A stretch of 64,000 bases of DNA from Shewanella acanthi (GCF_019457475.1 NZ_CP080413.1:3658001-3722000); one strand, 5' to 3'. Counted from the stretch's first letter, positions 8,647-27,707 are shown. The notes: generated by a model not told the origin, from the letters alone. Numbers and translations: made by a program.

Positions 8647-8871
8647 GCTATTCACCAAAACCTGATATTGTGGTCTAATGCCAGTCCGTTTTATGTGGTC
8701 GTCTGGCAGCAACTCAAAGACTTAAAGCGTGCAGAGCAGCATAAAGATTGATAAGCAATTGCGCACTCAATCGCAGAGCTCGATCACAGAGTGATAGATC
8801 AAAGATTCAGCAAATGTAGGCGATGGCTTACACTCGCAACCAATACTTTGCAAAACAATAGGAATACATTG

Positions 8872-9627
8872 ATGTCTGAGGGCGATTCTAAAAATACCCA
8901 CTTTGGTTACAAAACCGTAGAAGCCGAGAAAAAAGCGGATTTAGTCGCCGATGTATTTCATTCGGTCGCGGCCAAATACGATATCATGAATGACGTTATG
9001 TCCTTCGGTATTCACCGTTATTGGAAACGTTACACCATTGAAGTCTCTGGCGCTCGTCCAGGCATGAAGGTACTCGATCTTGCGGGCGGTACCGGTGACT
9101 TAACTGCTAAATTCTCACACTTAGTAGGCGATAAGGGTGAAGTCGTATTAGCTGATATTAACGATTCGATGTTAAAAGTGGGCCGCACTAAACTGCGTGA
9201 TCGTGGCATTGTGAATAATGTCAATTATGTACAGGCCAACGCCGAAGCACTGCCCTTCCCAGACAACTATTTCGATATCATAACCATCGCCTTTGGTCTG
9301 CGTAATGTGACCGACAAAGATGCAGCGCTGCGTTCAATGCAACGTGTACTCAAGCCAGGCGGTAAGCTATTAGTGTTAGAATTTTCTAAACCTCAACACG
9401 AAATCATGCGTAAAGTTTATGATTTATATAGCTTTAAAGTACTGCCTAAGATGGGTGACATCATCACTCAGGATGCGGGCAGCTACGAGTATCTAGCAGA
9501 ATCTATCCGTATGCACCCAGATCAAGACACCCTCAAGCAAATGATGGTGGACGCAGGCTTTGAACAGGTCGATTACACCAACATGACCGATGGTATTGTT
9601 GCCCTGCATCGCGGTTATAAATTCTAA
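8872..9627 (+). CDS. ubiE: Ubiquinone/menaquinone C-methyltransferase UbiE
   Basis: SAM-dependent C-methyltransferase acting on demethylmenaquinone and on the ubiquinone precursor DDMQ. The frame is open from 8791, but the ATG at 8872 is chosen: it follows an ATAGGA site (8858-8863) and gives 251 residues beginning [16 protein letters not shown], the length and start of E. coli UbiE. SAM motif [13 protein letters not shown] is at 67-78, and [13 protein letters not shown] is the family signature further on. It heads ubiE-ubiJ-ubiB; its stop overlaps the ubiJ start by one base. Shewanella make both quinones, so the dual role fits. Confidence 0.97.
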   Translation: MSEGDSKNTHFGYKTVEAEKKADLVADVFHSVAAKYDIMNDVMSFGIHRYWKRYTIEVSGARPGMKVLDLAGGTGDLTAKFSHLVGDKGEVVLADINDSMLKVGRTKLRDRGIVNNVNYVQANAEALPFPDNYFDIITIAFGLRNVTDKDAALRSMQRVLKPGGKLLVLEFSKPQHEIMRKVYDLYSFKVLPKMGDIITQDAGSYEYLAESIRMHPDQDTLKQMMVDAGFEQVDYTNMTDGIVALHRGYKF

Positions 9628-10247
9628 TGATGCCCCAAGAAGTGGTATTACTCATCTGTGCTGCCATTGAAATGGGTCTGAAAAAACTTCAGGCCCAGGC
9701 TGGCGACGAATATGCTCGAGCGCGCCAATTGCACGGTAAAGTGTTTAAAATTCAATTATCCCAATTGAGCTGGCCAATTTACCTCATATTCGCTAAAGAA
9801 ATCCAAGTGATGAGTCGCTATGAAGGCGATGTCGATGTCAGCCTGCATGCCGATGCGACTACCCTTTACCGCGTGACCGAAGGCGCCAACCTCACCGAAC
9901 TGATAAAGCAAGATAAGTTGATCCTCGAAGGTGACCTCAATCTACTGCAAAGCTTTAGTCAGTACCTGCGTGGCATTGAGTTCGATTTTGCCGAGCCGCT
10001 ATCACGTTATCTCGGTGATGGACCAACCCATAAACTCATCAGTGGTGGACTTGAGGCGAAAAATTTTGCCTTAGAGGTACTGCGTAAGACGCGCTCCCAC
10101 TTAGGCCAATTGGCCGTTGAAGAATATCGCCTCGCGCCACACCCCATCGAAATTCTGCATTTTCGCGATCAAATAGACGAGCTAATTGCCGACACCTGCA
10201 AGCTTGAACAACGGATTGCCAAATTAAGAGACCAAATTGCCCCATGA
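9627..10247 (+). CDS. ubiJ: Ubiquinone biosynthesis accessory factor UbiJ (SCP2 domain)
   Basis: A 206-residue cytoplasmic protein with an N-terminal SCP2 lipid-binding domain and a C-terminal coiled-coil-like stretch ([20 protein letters not shown]). UbiJ partners UbiK and helps the soluble Ubi complex handle hydrophobic quinone intermediates. The identification rests on the position between ubiE and ubiB, the length and the SCP2-like strand pattern ([16 protein letters not shown], then [12 protein letters not shown]). Its start ATGATG overlaps the ubiE stop, and its end overlaps ubiB by 4 bases (ATGA), so translation is coupled. Confidence 0.92.
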   Translation: MMPQEVVLLICAAIEMGLKKLQAQAGDEYARARQLHGKVFKIQLSQLSWPIYLIFAKEIQVMSRYEGDVDVSLHADATTLYRVTEGANLTELIKQDKLILEGDLNLLQSFSQYLRGIEFDFAEPLSRYLGDGPTHKLISGGLEAKNFALEVLRKTRSHLGQLAVEEYRLAPHPIEILHFRDQIDELIADTCKLEQRIAKLRDQIAP

Positions 10248-11893
10248 CCATTGCCAGTATCCGCCGCGGCTACCATGTAATCAAAACCCTGTTGCAATAC
10301 GGGTTAGATGACGTTTTACCGCCAAAGATGACCCCTTGGTATTTTAAACTTGCCCGCAATAGCCTGTTTTGGATCCGCAATAAGCACAAAGGCAAACCCG
10401 GTGGCGAGCGTTTAAAACTGGCAATGCAGGAGCTCGGTCCGGTTTATATTAAACTTGGGCAAATGTTATCGACCCGTCGTGACCTGTTAAGCGATGAATG
10501 GGCGAATGAGCTCGCCATGTTGCAGGATAAAGTGCCGCCCTTTGATGGCGCCTTGGCGCGCCAAGCGATAGAGGCTGAACTCAAGGCTCCCATTGAGTCG
10601 CTGTTCGACAATTTCAATGAAACCCCATTAGCCTCAGCATCAATTTCCCAAGTGCATACCGCCACCCTCAAATCCAATGGTAAAGAAGTCGTGCTAAAGG
10701 TGCTGCGCCCCAATGTGGAAGTCAAAATCAAAGCCGATCTGCTGTTGATGTCGCAAACCGCAAAGCTTATCGATTATCTGTTGGGAGATGGCAATCGTCT
10801 ACGACCCGCTGAGGTGATTGAAGATTATCGAGTGACGATTCTGGGTGAACTCAATCTTAAGCTTGAGACCCTCAATGCGGTGAAGCTACGTAACAACTTT
10901 ATCGACTCGGATGCACTCTACGTGCCCTATGTGTATGAAGAGCTTTGCTACCCTCGTCTGATGGTGATGGAGCGTATTTACGGTATTCCGGTTGCGGATA
11001 TCGAGGCCCTTAAGGCGCAGGGTACTAACTTTAAGTTATTGGCGGAGCGCGGTGTTGAGCTATTTTTCACCCAAGTTTTTCGGGATAACTTTTTCCATGC
11101 CGATATGCATCCCGGCAATATTTTTATCTCCCGCGACCATCCCGAAAACCCTTACTACATTGGCCTAGACTGCGGCATTATGGGCACCCTGAGCGAAGTG
11201 GATAAACGTTATCTGGCGGAAAACTTCCTCGCGTTTTTCAATCGAGACTATCACCGCATCGCCCAGCTATACGTCGAATCGGGCTGGGTATCGGAGAAAA
11301 CCGATCTGCAGGCTTTTGAGCAAGCGATTAAAATGGTCTGCGAGCCGATGTTTAATAAACCGCTCGATGAAATCTCCTTCGGCCATGTACTGCTAGAACT
11401 GTTCCGCACCGCGCGACACTTCGATATTGTGGTGCAGCCACAACTGGTTCTACTCGAAAAAACCCTGCTGTATATCGAAGGTCTAGGACGCCAACTGTAT
11501 CCACAGCTCGATTTATGGCAAACGGCCAAACCGTTTTTAGAGCAATGGATGGCGGAGCAAGTCGGCCCTAAGGCATTGTTAAAAAAGGTATCTACCAAAC
11601 TTCCCTATTGGTCTGATAAGCTACCCGAATTCCCAGAGCTGATTTACGACAATCTCAAATTAGGCAGAAAACTGTTGAGTTCCCAGCAACAAATGCTGGA
11701 CATGTACCTTAAATATCAACAACAGGCGCATAAAAGTAATTACTTACTGATTACCGCTGCCATTTTATTGATCTGTGGCACGTTATTGTTTAACCAAAAC
11801 GATACACTGTGGAGCCCTTACGTTTGCCTGATTTCGGGCGCAGTGTTATGGATTGTCGGATGGCGATCTAGGCCAAAGAATCGTAAATTTTAG
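10244..11893 (+). CDS. ubiB: Atypical kinase-like ubiquinone biosynthesis protein UbiB
   Basis: A 549-residue ADCK/ABC1-family protein needed for ubiquinone synthesis, thought to use ATPase activity to extract or present lipid intermediates. Motifs: the family KxGQ (K70-Q73, [12 protein letters not shown]), the Ala-rich loop with ASISQVHTA (131-140), the ATP lysine VVLKVL (K152), the catalytic-loop-like FHADMHPGN (D287) and the DFG-like GLDCG (D309). Two hydrophobic helices at the C-terminus (about 500-540) anchor it in the inner membrane. It overlaps ubiJ by 4 bases; tatA follows after 59 bp. Confidence 0.97.
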   Translation: MTIASIRRGYHVIKTLLQYGLDDVLPPKMTPWYFKLARNSLFWIRNKHKGKPGGERLKLAMQELGPVYIKLGQMLSTRRDLLSDEWANELAMLQDKVPPFDGALARQAIEAELKAPIESLFDNFNETPLASASISQVHTATLKSNGKEVVLKVLRPNVEVKIKADLLLMSQTAKLIDYLLGDGNRLRPAEVIEDYRVTILGELNLKLETLNAVKLRNNFIDSDALYVPYVYEELCYPRLMVMERIYGIPVADIEALKAQGTNFKLLAERGVELFFTQVFRDNFFHADMHPGNIFISRDHPENPYYIGLDCGIMGTLSEVDKRYLAENFLAFFNRDYHRIAQLYVESGWVSEKTDLQAFEQAIKMVCEPMFNKPLDEISFGHVLLELFRTARHFDIVVQPQLVLLEKTLLYIEGLGRQLYPQLDLWQTAKPFLEQWMAEQVGPKALLKKVSTKLPYWSDKLPEFPELIYDNLKLGRKLLSSQQQMLDMYLKYQQQAHKSNYLLITAAILLICGTLLFNQNDTLWSPYVCLISGAVLWIVGWRSRPKNRKF

Positions 11894-11952
11894 CTAGCAC
11901 TAATTAATCAGAGGTTCATAATAGAACCGATATCAATTAAGAGGATACCTTC

Positions 11953-12201
11953 ATGGGTGGCATTAGTATTTGGCAACTTCTTATCATAGCGTTAATCGTG
12001 ATCTTATTGTTTGGCACTAAGAAATTGCGCTCATTGGGCGGTGACTTAGGTGGTGCAGTCAAAGGCTTCAAAAACGCTATGTCTTCTGAATCCGACGAGA
12101 CTAAAAAAGCTATAGAAGATACAACAGAAGTAAACAAAACCGCACAAACAACCCAGCAGGCGACTGAAAAGAAACCTGAGTCTCAAAAAGAACAGGCGTA
12201 A
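11953..12201 (+). CDS. tatA: Sec-independent translocase subunit TatA
   Basis: A small 82-residue pore-forming subunit of the twin-arginine translocase, which exports folded proteins, many of them cofactor-containing respiratory enzymes. It has one N-terminal membrane helix ([17 protein letters not shown]), the [21 protein letters not shown] hinge and amphipathic helix, and a Gln/Lys/Glu-rich polar tail. An AGAGGA site lies at 11940-11945. The order tatA-tatB-tatC with 5- and 3-base gaps is the standard operon. Confidence 0.96.
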   Translation: MGGISIWQLLIIALIVILLFGTKKLRSLGGDLGGAVKGFKNAMSSESDETKKAIEDTTEVNKTAQTTQQATEKKPESQKEQA

Positions 12202-12206
12202 TTTTT

Positions 12207-12617
12207 ATGTTTGACGGTATCGGCTTTATGGAGCTGCTGCTGATCGGTGTTCTGGGGCTAGTGGTTCTTGGCCCCGAACGTCTACCGGTTGCAGTACGTT
12301 CAATATCGGGTTGGATCCGCGCAATGAAACGCATGGCCAACTCAGTAAAAGAAGAGCTTGAGCAAGAGCTTAAGATTGAGCAGCTACATGCCGACCTCAA
12401 AAAAGCTGAAAGCCAAGGCTTAAAAAATCTGTCGCCTGAGCTGCAACAATCCATCGATCAATTGAAGCAAGCAGCAGATTCTGTAAATAGACCCTATCAG
12501 GTTGAAGATATACCTTCAGTCAAGGACGCTTCATCGACAAACACATCTCAAGAACCTATTACCGAAGTGACACCTCAGGGTGAGGACACCCGTTCAAATT
12601 CAAAAGCTAACGGATAA
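12207..12617 (+). CDS. tatB: Sec-independent translocase subunit TatB
   Basis: A 136-residue TatB that, with TatC, forms the twin-arginine signal-peptide receptor. It has the N-terminal membrane helix ([22 protein letters not shown], with the typical GPE(R/K)LP hinge), a long amphipathic helix with Lys/Glu repeats ([20 protein letters not shown]) and a disordered polar tail. It lies 5 bases after tatA and 3 before tatC. Confidence 0.96.
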   Translation: MFDGIGFMELLLIGVLGLVVLGPERLPVAVRSISGWIRAMKRMANSVKEELEQELKIEQLHADLKKAESQGLKNLSPELQQSIDQLKQAADSVNRPYQVEDIPSVKDASSTNTSQEPITEVTPQGEDTRSNSKANG

Positions 12618-12620
12618 TTC

Positions 12621-13376
12621 ATGTCGCAACAGCAGCCACTTATAAGCCATTTGCTTGAACTCAGGTCCAAGCTGCTCAAAGCCATTGCCAGCGTTTTACT
12701 TGTATTTATTTGCAGTGTTTATTGGGCAAATGACATTTACCACTACATGGCAATACCCTTGATGCAGTCATTGCCTATGGGTGGCAGTATGATTGCGACG
12801 GACGTTGCAGCGCCTTTCTTCGCACCATTCAAATTGACCCTAGTTCTGTCTTTTTTTGTGGCAGTGCCCTATGTACTTTATCAAATTTGGTCATTTGTGG
12901 CGCCAGGGTTATACAAGCATGAAAAACGTTTAGTTGTCCCATTACTGATTAGCAGTACCATGTTGTTTTATTTAGGGATCGCTTTTGCTTACTTCGTGGT
13001 TTTCCCTGTCGTATTTGGATTTTTTGCCAATACCGCACCCGAAGGCGTATTAGTTGCGACGGACATAAGCAGCTATCTGAATTTCATCCTTAAACTGTTT
13101 TTTGCCTTTGGCTTATCCTTCGAAATTCCTGTAGCGGTAGTACTACTCTGCTGGGCTGGCGTTACCACCCCAGAAGATTTGAGAAAAAAGCGTCCTTATA
13201 TCGTGGTTGGCGCCTTTGTAGTGGGCATGCTACTCACACCACCCGATGTGATTTCTCAGACTATGCTAGCCGTGCCTATGCTGTTATTGTTTGAAGGTGG
13301 TCTTTTTGCGGCACGTTTTTACAGTAAACCCGACGAAAGTGACGCTGAAAACGATACGGAACAAACGAACGACTAA
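12621..13376 (+). CDS. tatC: Sec-independent translocase core subunit TatC
   Basis: A 251-residue polytopic membrane protein, the core of the Tat receptor that binds the twin-arginine motif. Family features include [15 protein letters not shown] at the N-terminus (E. coli HL.ELR.R), [14 protein letters not shown] in the first periplasmic/cytoplasmic loop region and [14 protein letters not shown] in the last third. Six membrane spans fit the hydrophobic pattern. It is the third tat gene in the operon; 39 bases separate it from the next gene. Confidence 0.97.
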   Translation: MSQQQPLISHLLELRSKLLKAIASVLLVFICSVYWANDIYHYMAIPLMQSLPMGGSMIATDVAAPFFAPFKLTLVLSFFVAVPYVLYQIWSFVAPGLYKHEKRLVVPLLISSTMLFYLGIAFAYFVVFPVVFGFFANTAPEGVLVATDISSYLNFILKLFFAFGLSFEIPVAVVLLCWAGVTTPEDLRKKRPYIVVGAFVVGMLLTPPDVISQTMLAVPMLLLFEGGLFAARFYSKPDESDAENDTEQTND

Positions 13377-13415
13377 CCTAAGCGTTCGCGGATAATAATA
13401 AAAAGGAAAATTCGA

Positions 13416-13970
13416 ATGCGTTTACACCTTATTGCTGCAGTGATGCTAGTGTCACTGCAGGCGAATGCCAGCATTGAGCAGCAAGTCATTCAGTGTTCGG
13501 CAATTACTAAAGAACCACAGCGTTTAGCCTGTTACGACACTTTGGCAGCGAATATTCATTCGATTAACGCAGTAACGCCAACCCAACCTATTACTCCTGT
13601 TGCACCAATTGCCCCTATTGCACCAGCAGCCCCCGTGTCATCGGTAGCTCCAGCCACATTGCCTGTAGCGGGAACACCTGTGCCGGCGCCTTCGACTGCA
13701 CAAGCTGAAGCAAGCTTTGGTATGGAAGCCAAGCAGGTTCGTGAAGAGCTCACCGATAAGATTTTTCTCGATGTGCAAAGCGTGAAAGCTGATGCCTATG
13801 GCGCGCTCAAGATAACCTTCACTAATGGCCAAATTTGGAAACAAACCGAAAGTCGTAAGTACAGCCTAAAAGCTGGTGAAAAAGTCTACATTGAACGTGG
13901 CGTATTAGGCTCATTCTACTTAGGTACAGAGTCCCGCAACGCCAAGATTAGAGTAACGCGCCTAAAATAA
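13416..13970 (+). CDS. Exported protein with Ala/Pro-rich linker, function unknown
   Basis: A 184-residue protein with a cleavable signal peptide (MRLHLIAAVMLVSLQANA). A short mature domain with a C-x14-C pair ends in RLACYDTL. A Pro/Ala/Val-rich linker (about residues 52-96, repeated AP.AP motifs) follows, then a C-terminal beta-rich domain (LKITFTNGQIWKQTE, then KVYIERGVLGSFYL). The N-terminal RLACYD pattern is shared with VasI-like and other small periplasmic proteins; no function follows from it. An AAGGAAA ribosome site precedes the ATG. Its stop overlaps the tatD start by one base, and it sits between tatC and tatD, so it is probably cotranscribed with Tat genes. Confidence 0.75.
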   Translation: MRLHLIAAVMLVSLQANASIEQQVIQCSAITKEPQRLACYDTLAANIHSINAVTPTQPITPVAPIAPIAPAAPVSSVAPATLPVAGTPVPAPSTAQAEASFGMEAKQVREELTDKIFLDVQSVKADAYGALKITFTNGQIWKQTESRKYSLKAGEKVYIERGVLGSFYLGTESRNAKIRVTRLK

Positions 13971-14779
13971 TGTCAGCCTATACCTATATAGATATAGCGG
14001 TTAACTTACTCGGCAGCGCCCTCGAACCTGATATCGAAGAAATCGTTCAAGCAGCAGCAACCCACGGGGTCTCGCCGCTCATTGTCATTGGCAGTAATTT
14101 GGTCGAGAGCGCAAACGCGATTGACGTATGCAAGCAATACCCAGATAAGCTTTATTGCACCGCAGGCGTTCACCCGCACCATGCCAGTGAGTGGCATTCA
14201 GGCTCGGTGACGATTCAAGCCGAGCTTTGTAAAATGCCACAAGTAGTTGCAGTGGGAGAATGTGGTCTCGACTATAATCGCGACTTTTCCCCTCGCCCAA
14301 TCCAGCGCCAAGCCTTTAGGGAACAACTCGAGCTGGCGATTGCGCTTCAGATGCCAGTACTCATGCATGAGCGTGATGCCCATGACGACTTCTTAGCAAT
14401 ACTAAGTGAATATCGCTCCGAGTTAACGGGCGCTCTTTTACATTGCTTTACGGGTAGCAAAGTACAAATGGAAGCCTACATCGATTTGGGGCTACATTTG
14501 GGCATTACAGGCTGGGTGTGTGATGAGCGGCGCGGTCAAGAACTTGCCGAATTAGTCCCTTTTATTCCTAAAGAGAGACTATTGATAGAAACCGATAGCC
14601 CCTATCTTCTACCAAGGAGTATGAGGCCTAAGCCCAAGTCCAGTAAAAATAAACCTGAATACTTGCCCTATATCGCACAATACATTGCCAATTTACGGGG
14701 TGAAGCCCCCGACGAGTTTGCGGCTCAGTGTTACCAAAATAGCTTAGCCTTTTTCAACTTGAGCCAACACCATGGCTAA
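13970..14779 (+). CDS. tatD: TatD-family metal-dependent DNase
   Basis: A 269-residue TIM-barrel metallohydrolase. It belongs to the true TatD subgroup rather than YcfH/YjjV: the N-terminus reads [11 protein letters not shown], lacking the HxH found in the paralogues, as in E. coli TatD. Other conserved stretches are [32 protein letters not shown] and [11 protein letters not shown]. TatD is a Mg-dependent 3'-5' exonuclease linked to DNA repair; it is not part of the translocase despite the name. It overlaps the upstream gene by one base and the downstream diguanylate cyclase by 8 bases. Confidence 0.94.
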   Translation: MSAYTYIDIAVNLLGSALEPDIEEIVQAAATHGVSPLIVIGSNLVESANAIDVCKQYPDKLYCTAGVHPHHASEWHSGSVTIQAELCKMPQVVAVGECGLDYNRDFSPRPIQRQAFREQLELAIALQMPVLMHERDAHDDFLAILSEYRSELTGALLHCFTGSKVQMEAYIDLGLHLGITGWVCDERRGQELAELVPFIPKERLLIETDSPYLLPRSMRPKPKSSKNKPEYLPYIAQYIANLRGEAPDEFAAQCYQNSLAFFNLSQHHG

Positions 14780-16649
14780 ACTCCTCGGTTTGTTGTTCAG
14801 TTGGATACTGATATTAGCCTCGGGCTCAGCGACCGCAGGCATGATGAGTATTGATGACGGTACGCCAACGCCACTTAACCTCACACCTTGGTTAGTCGTT
14901 ACCCATCAAGATGACAAACGCCATATAAACGATATTCTCAAAGTGCCAAAAGAACAGTGGCATAAATTAACCAATGACGATATTCAAAACCTAAAGCGAC
15001 ACGACTTTTGGTTAAATTTCAGTTTAACCAGCAATGGCCATAACCTCTCCCGCATTCTTGCCTTAGATAATCCACTGCTCGATAGCGTTACCATTTACCA
15101 CTTTATTGATGACACACTGATTGAAACCATCACTATAGGAGATAAGCTGCCCTTTAACGCTCGCCCATTGCTCAGCACCATCTTTTTATATCCATTTAAG
15201 ATTAATGCTAACGAGCAGCACAATTTCTTTCTGCACATTCAAACCGAAGGTAGCGCAGCCGTATCATTAAATTTATGGTCGGCTAATGACTTATCGCCAA
15301 TGACGGAATCTTTCGCCGTGAGTAATGGTTTTCAGCTTGGGGTGTTAGCAGCGATTGGGATATGCAGCCTGTTTATAGCGTTGGCATCTGGCTCCTTTAG
15401 TTATAGCTATTACTCGGGATACGTTCTCAGTATGACATTTCTGGTAGCAACCATTAATGGTTTTGCCTTCCGATTTATCTGGCCAGATTGGCCAGCATTA
15501 CAGCAGTTGATGGTGCCACTACTCTTACCCTTAACCACAATATTTGCGGTGATGTTTACAGAAAAAATATTACAACTCAAACATTACAATCGCCGCATGT
15601 TAGTCCTTTGTCGCTACATGGCCGCATATATGCTTCTGATGGGAATTGTCGCCAATTTCCTAAACTATGGTATGGCACTCTATATCGAAATCATCTCTGG
15701 CATGGTCATAAGCATCCTGCTGATGCTGTTTGCTACTATTCAAGCATTTAAAGGACAAAAATTAGCAAAACTCTATACCGTTGGTTGGGTAAGCATGCTT
15801 ATTGGTGCTTGCTTAAGTTGCGCACTCTACCTAGGAGTCCTTGACCTCAACATCAGAGCCCAAACCCCTGTCATGTTTGGCTTAACCTTCGAAATCCTCT
15901 TTATGTCCTTAGTGCTTGCCATCCGCTATAACGATGAACGCAAAGCTAAACAACGCATCCAGCAGGAGGCACTTAAGCAAGCTCAAAAAATTCGTAGCGC
16001 CCGTGAAGAAGCACTCAGGATAGAAGCTCAAACTAATGAAAGACTTGAGCGCATGGTGCAGGAACGCACCTTAGAACTTGAGATCACCTTAAGAGAACTA
16101 AATGACGTAAACCAAAAACTCACCGAGCAAAGTACCATCGACGGTCTTACCGGCGTTAAAAACCGCAGCACCTTTAATAAACGCTTATTAGCCGAGAGCC
16201 GAATCAGTCGTCGCCAAGACACTCCAATGGCGATACTGATGCTAGACATCGATCTCTTCAAATCGATCAACGATCGTTTTGGTCACTTGGCAGGCGACCT
16301 CGCATTAACCACCATCGCCAATACATTACAGCAACATTTAAAGCGGCCAACCGATCTAGTATCACGTTTTGGTGGTGAAGAGTTTGCTATTATTCTCCCT
16401 AATACCACTACGGATGGTGCTATCCAAGTTGCTGAAAGCATAAGAGTTGCAGTAACTGAAATAGCACTAGAATGGGAAGGTAATACTATCCCGCTCACAG
16501 TGAGTGTCGGGGTCAGCGCCGACGTTATGCGTGATGACCAACACTGTATCGAATTATTAGAGCAAGCTGATAAGGCGCTCTATCAGGCCAAAAATAGCGG
16601 ACGCAACCAAGTCAAAGGGTATGCGCCAGCACAAACAGAACCTACTTAG
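14772..16649 (+). CDS. 7TMR-DISM diguanylate cyclase (GGEEF)
   Basis: A 625-residue membrane sensor that should make cyclic-di-GMP. Order: signal peptide or first helix (1-22), periplasmic 7TMR-DISM extracellular domain (about 30-175, sugar-binding-like beta sandwich), seven-helix membrane block (about 190-385), coiled coil (about 390-450) and GGDEF domain (about 455-620). The active site is GGEEF at 534-538. An allosteric inhibitory site RxxD (RPTD, 525-528) lies exactly five residues upstream, so product inhibition is expected. It starts inside the end of tatD (8-base overlap) and is followed 9 bases later by hemB. The ligand is unknown. Confidence 0.92.
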   Translation: MAKLLGLLFSWILILASGSATAGMMSIDDGTPTPLNLTPWLVVTHQDDKRHINDILKVPKEQWHKLTNDDIQNLKRHDFWLNFSLTSNGHNLSRILALDNPLLDSVTIYHFIDDTLIETITIGDKLPFNARPLLSTIFLYPFKINANEQHNFFLHIQTEGSAAVSLNLWSANDLSPMTESFAVSNGFQLGVLAAIGICSLFIALASGSFSYSYYSGYVLSMTFLVATINGFAFRFIWPDWPALQQLMVPLLLPLTTIFAVMFTEKILQLKHYNRRMLVLCRYMAAYMLLMGIVANFLNYGMALYIEIISGMVISILLMLFATIQAFKGQKLAKLYTVGWVSMLIGACLSCALYLGVLDLNIRAQTPVMFGLTFEILFMSLVLAIRYNDERKAKQRIQQEALKQAQKIRSAREEALRIEAQTNERLERMVQERTLELEITLRELNDVNQKLTEQSTIDGLTGVKNRSTFNKRLLAESRISRRQDTPMAILMLDIDLFKSINDRFGHLAGDLALTTIANTLQQHLKRPTDLVSRFGGEEFAIILPNTTTDGAIQVAESIRVAVTEIALEWEGNTIPLTVSVGVSADVMRDDQHCIELLEQADKALYQAKNSGRNQVKGYAPAQTEPT

Positions 16650-17669
<1,020 letters not shown>

Positions 17670-17700
17670 CCCACTTTATCAAATCGTAAAAGAACATTTA

Positions 17701-17727
17701 AGAGCAGCCTAGGTTGCTCTTTTTTTG
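17701..17727 (+). terminator. Rho-independent terminator after hemB
   Basis: AGAGCAGCCT / AGGTTGCTCT forms a 10-bp stem (one G-T pair) and runs straight into nine T residues. It ends the rightward cluster before the leftward rRNA operon. Confidence 0.9.
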
Positions 17728-17841
17728 GCCTAGATTCATAGTCAACACACAGAAATTTTCAAGCTCCGATAAGACTGAAATAGAGATAGAAAGTGGAAAT
17801 AAAGGGGAAATAAATAGGAATAATTTACTAAAACACAAATG

Positions 17842-17870
17842 CAAAAAAGCCAGCTTATTCAGCTGGCTTC
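17842..17870 (-). terminator. Rho-independent terminator of the left rRNA operon
   Basis: On the minus strand, AGCCAGCT / AGCTGGCT with a 5-nt loop is followed by six T residues. It lies 25 bases beyond the 3' end of the 5S gene. Confidence 0.9.
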
Positions 17871-17894
17871 GTTACATCTCATAGAGATAATTAG

Positions 17895-18014
17895 GCGCTT
17901 GGCGATGACCTACTCTCACATGGGGAGACCCCACACTACCATCGGCGCGATTGCGTTTCACTTCTGAGTTCGGGATGGGATCAGGTGGGACCACAATGCT
18001 ATTGTCACCAAGCA
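17895..18014 (-). rRNA. rrf: 5S ribosomal RNA (left operon)
   Basis: 120 bases on the minus strand, starting TGCTTGGTGAC and ending CCAAGCGC; the terminal helix pairs TGCTTGG with CCAAGCG. The internal CCATCCCGAACTCAGAAGTG loop sequence is the universal 5S signature. Ends are set by analogy with E. coli and may be off by one or two bases. Confidence 0.96.
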
Positions 18015-18185
18015 AAAAATTGTCTGGAACAATTTTTAACGCGCTTTAGCGCGGCCCGTTAGGGTCAACTACATGGATGTAGTTGATAAATTTTTATTCC
18101 AGTTAAATTCGGAAAGCTGTTTTGAGTCACTTCTTAAGTGTTTGTATTCTATCTAAGCACGCTTAGTAAAACCCATCTGGGTTGT

Positions 18186-21078
<2,893 letters not shown>

Positions 21079-21344
21079 ATACAACCCAAATGAGTTTCAC
21101 TCACCTAGGTCGTTGCGACCAGCTGGTTTTACTTGTCTCATCTTCGACCAAGAAGATGGACTCGCCTTAGACTTGAATATTCAAGACACTTAAAAAGTGT
21201 TTTAAGAACTCAATTTTTTGTATTAACACAGCAACAGACTTTGCTGCATTAATTACTATCAGCTTTCCAAATTGTTAAAGAACAATGCTTACCGGCTCGC
21301 GGTGCATTTCGCTCTCCCTTCTCTTTCGAGAAGTTCAACAAGCC

Positions 21345-22940
<1,596 letters not shown>

Positions 22941-23121
22941 AACCCGAAGGTTCGACTCAATGAATTCTGATTTGCTGCTTCGACTCTAAAGTCAAAACAA
23001 ACTGTACATATTGCTATGAACACTCATTCATTGATTTAATTCTTTGATTACTCGCCAAACGGCAGAGTAGTTTCGATTAACTCAACACCTGTGAGTGTCC
23101 ACACAGATTTCTTGTTTAGAT

Positions 23122-23133
23122 TGTTAAAGAGCA
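23122..23133 (-). promoter_or_regulatory. boxA antitermination element, left rRNA leader
   Basis: Minus strand TGCTCTTTAACA is the classic rRNA boxA (Nus-factor/SuhB recruiting) sequence, about 190 bases before the 16S gene. Confidence 0.85.
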
Positions 23134-23180
23134 TTTGACCTTCAGCTTTCGCGTTACCGCTCATCGGGTCAGGGCTGCGT

Positions 23181-23208
23181 ATTCTACGCATTTCCCATTT
23201 CGCGTCAA
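23181..23208 (-). promoter_or_regulatory. rRNA promoter P2, left operon
   Basis: Minus strand TTGACG (23203-23208), 16-bp spacer, TAGAAT (23181-23186). It lies about 175 bases downstream of P1, as in E. coli rrn operons. Confidence 0.8.
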
Positions 23209-23359
23209 GGAGTTTTTTCAACTTCTTTTCGCACTTGAATCGCTTGATTAATAATTAAACAACTCAAACTGACTGAGTGAATTTTATTACCTAAGTTAAC
23301 CTCAGGATTTATTTACTATCAGCATCTGCTTTCGCGCTCTGCCGTGTCAGTGGATGCGC

Positions 23360-23387
23360 ATTATAGGCAGCGAAAACTTTTGTGCAA
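23360..23387 (-). promoter_or_regulatory. rRNA promoter P1, left operon
   Basis: Minus strand TTGCAC (23382-23387), 16-bp spacer, TATAAT (23360-23365), then a G/C-rich discriminator GCGCATCC, which is typical of growth-rate and ppGpp control. Upstream A/T tracts (23391-23432) look like an UP element. Confidence 0.87.
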
Positions 23388-23443
23388 GCGCTTTTTTGAA
23401 GTTTTTTGGATTATTTTTCAATTACCTTTTTACACCCAGAGTA

Positions 23444-23490
23444 GGCACAAGCTACCCACGAGTTACCCCCAAAGTTATCCACATATTGCC
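23444..23490. promoter_or_regulatory. Conserved block with perfect DnaA-box sequence, upstream of left rRNA P1
   Basis: This 47-base block closely matches 29966-30012, upstream of the other rRNA promoter. Both contain TTACCCCCAAAG followed by TTATCCACA (here 23475-23483), which is the consensus DnaA box. Function is unproven. Confidence 0.6.
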
Positions 23491-23953
23491 TATTTTGTTA
23501 ATGCGAGAAGGCTGCTCTGTATTACCAATGGATTCATATTAAGCGCGTTGTAAATGCTATTTCCTGGAAGAGATTCACAGAAATGAAGCAAGTTCATTCC
23601 ATTGATTCAATGTAAATCCAAAATAATTAAATAGAAATCTATAAAGAACTCTTAATAGGCACGCTGAATAATGATAAATGGCAGCCCTACATAAACGATA
23701 TGCGCGATTGGTTGCTCAAATTAAATTAGTAAGACTACGAATTTGTAATCAGATTTAGCACTATTCAAATTTCTGCTCATTTATGAAACTTCTCCAAGGC
23801 GTTATTAGGGGAAGTCATAATTCATAGGTTCAATAAGCAAAGGAAAGAGTAAAGCTTTATTAGTCGCTTTGCATTACTAGAAGTCTAGTAATTCAAACAA
23901 ATCTAAAGGAAAGAGTTTGAGGGAGTTGTGAGAGATAAAACGAATGAAAAGTA
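23491..23953. other. Intergenic DNA between the two rRNA operons
   Basis: About 460 AT-rich bases with no convincing gene. One short palindrome, ATTACTAG / CTAGTAAT (23873-23892, 4-nt loop), is visible and has no obvious role. Confidence 0.6.
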
Positions 23954-23981
23954 AAAAGGCCACCTATTCAGGTGGCCTTTT
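23954..23981 (-). terminator. Rho-independent terminator of the right rRNA operon
   Basis: Minus strand AAAAGGCCACCT / AGGTGGCCTTTT with a 4-nt loop and a T run lies 11 bases beyond the distal 5S gene. It separates the right operon transcript from the left operon promoters. Confidence 0.9.
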
Positions 23982-23991
23982 CATCAATTTG

Positions 23992-24111
23992 ATGTTTGGC
24001 AATGACCTACTCTCACATGGGGAGACCCCACACTACCATCGGCGCGATTGCGTTTCACTTCTGAGTTCGGGATGGGATCAGGTGGGACCACAATGCTATT
24101 GTCACCAAACA
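23992..24111 (-). rRNA. rrf: 5S ribosomal RNA, distal copy (right operon)
   Basis: 120 bases on the minus strand. It differs from the other two 5S copies at four positions, all in or beside the terminal helix: TGTTTGG pairs with CCAAACA, instead of TGCTTGG with CCAAGCG. The changes keep or improve pairing, so the gene looks functional. Confidence 0.94.
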
Positions 24112-24144
24112 AATTTTTACTCTAGGACGAAACACTAGATTATA

Positions 24145-24220
<76 letters not shown>

Positions 24221-24251
24221 AATTCTTTATCATCAATGATGATTAAATTAG

Positions 24252-24371
24252 GCGCTTGGCGATGACCTACTCTCACATGGGGAGACCCCACACTACCATC
24301 GGCGCGATTGCGTTTCACTTCTGAGTTCGGGATGGGATCAGGTGGGACCACAATGCTATTGTCACCAAGCA
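24252..24371 (-). rRNA. rrf: 5S ribosomal RNA, proximal copy (right operon)
   Basis: 120 bases on the minus strand that read identically to the left operon 5S. It follows the 23S gene after a 171-base spacer and precedes tRNA-Thr. Confidence 0.96.
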
Positions 24372-24542
24372 AAAAATTGTCTGGAACAATTTTTAACGCG
24401 CTTTAGCGCGGCCCGTTAGGGTCAACTACATGGATGTAGTTGATAAATTTTTATTCCAGTTAAATTCGGAAAGCTGTTTTGAGTCACTTCTTAAGTGTTT
24501 GTATTCTATCTAAGCACGCTTAGTAAAACCCATCTGGGTTGT

Positions 24543-27435
<2,893 letters not shown>

Positions 27436-27630
27436 ATACAACCCAAATGAGTTTCACTCACCTAGGTCGTTGCGACCAGCTGGTTTTACTTGTCTCATCT
27501 TCGACCAAGAAGATGGACTCGCCTTAGACTTGAATATTCAAGACACTTAAAAAGTGTTTTAAGAACTCAATTTTTTCGTATTAACACAACGACAGACATC
27601 ATTGTATTAATTACTATCAGCTTTCCAAAT

Positions 27631-27642
27631 TGTTAAAGAGCG
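27631..27642 (-). promoter_or_regulatory. boxA-like element in the right 16S-23S spacer
   Basis: Minus strand CGCTCTTTAACA, a boxA variant just after the tRNA-Ala gene and before 23S. Spacer boxA elements are normal in rRNA operons. Confidence 0.75.
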
Positions 27643-27707
27643 GGCTTAAAAAAGCCAAAGATAATTTTTCAGTTTATCTTTGGCATCTCTAACCAGATTG
27701 CAGTAAA

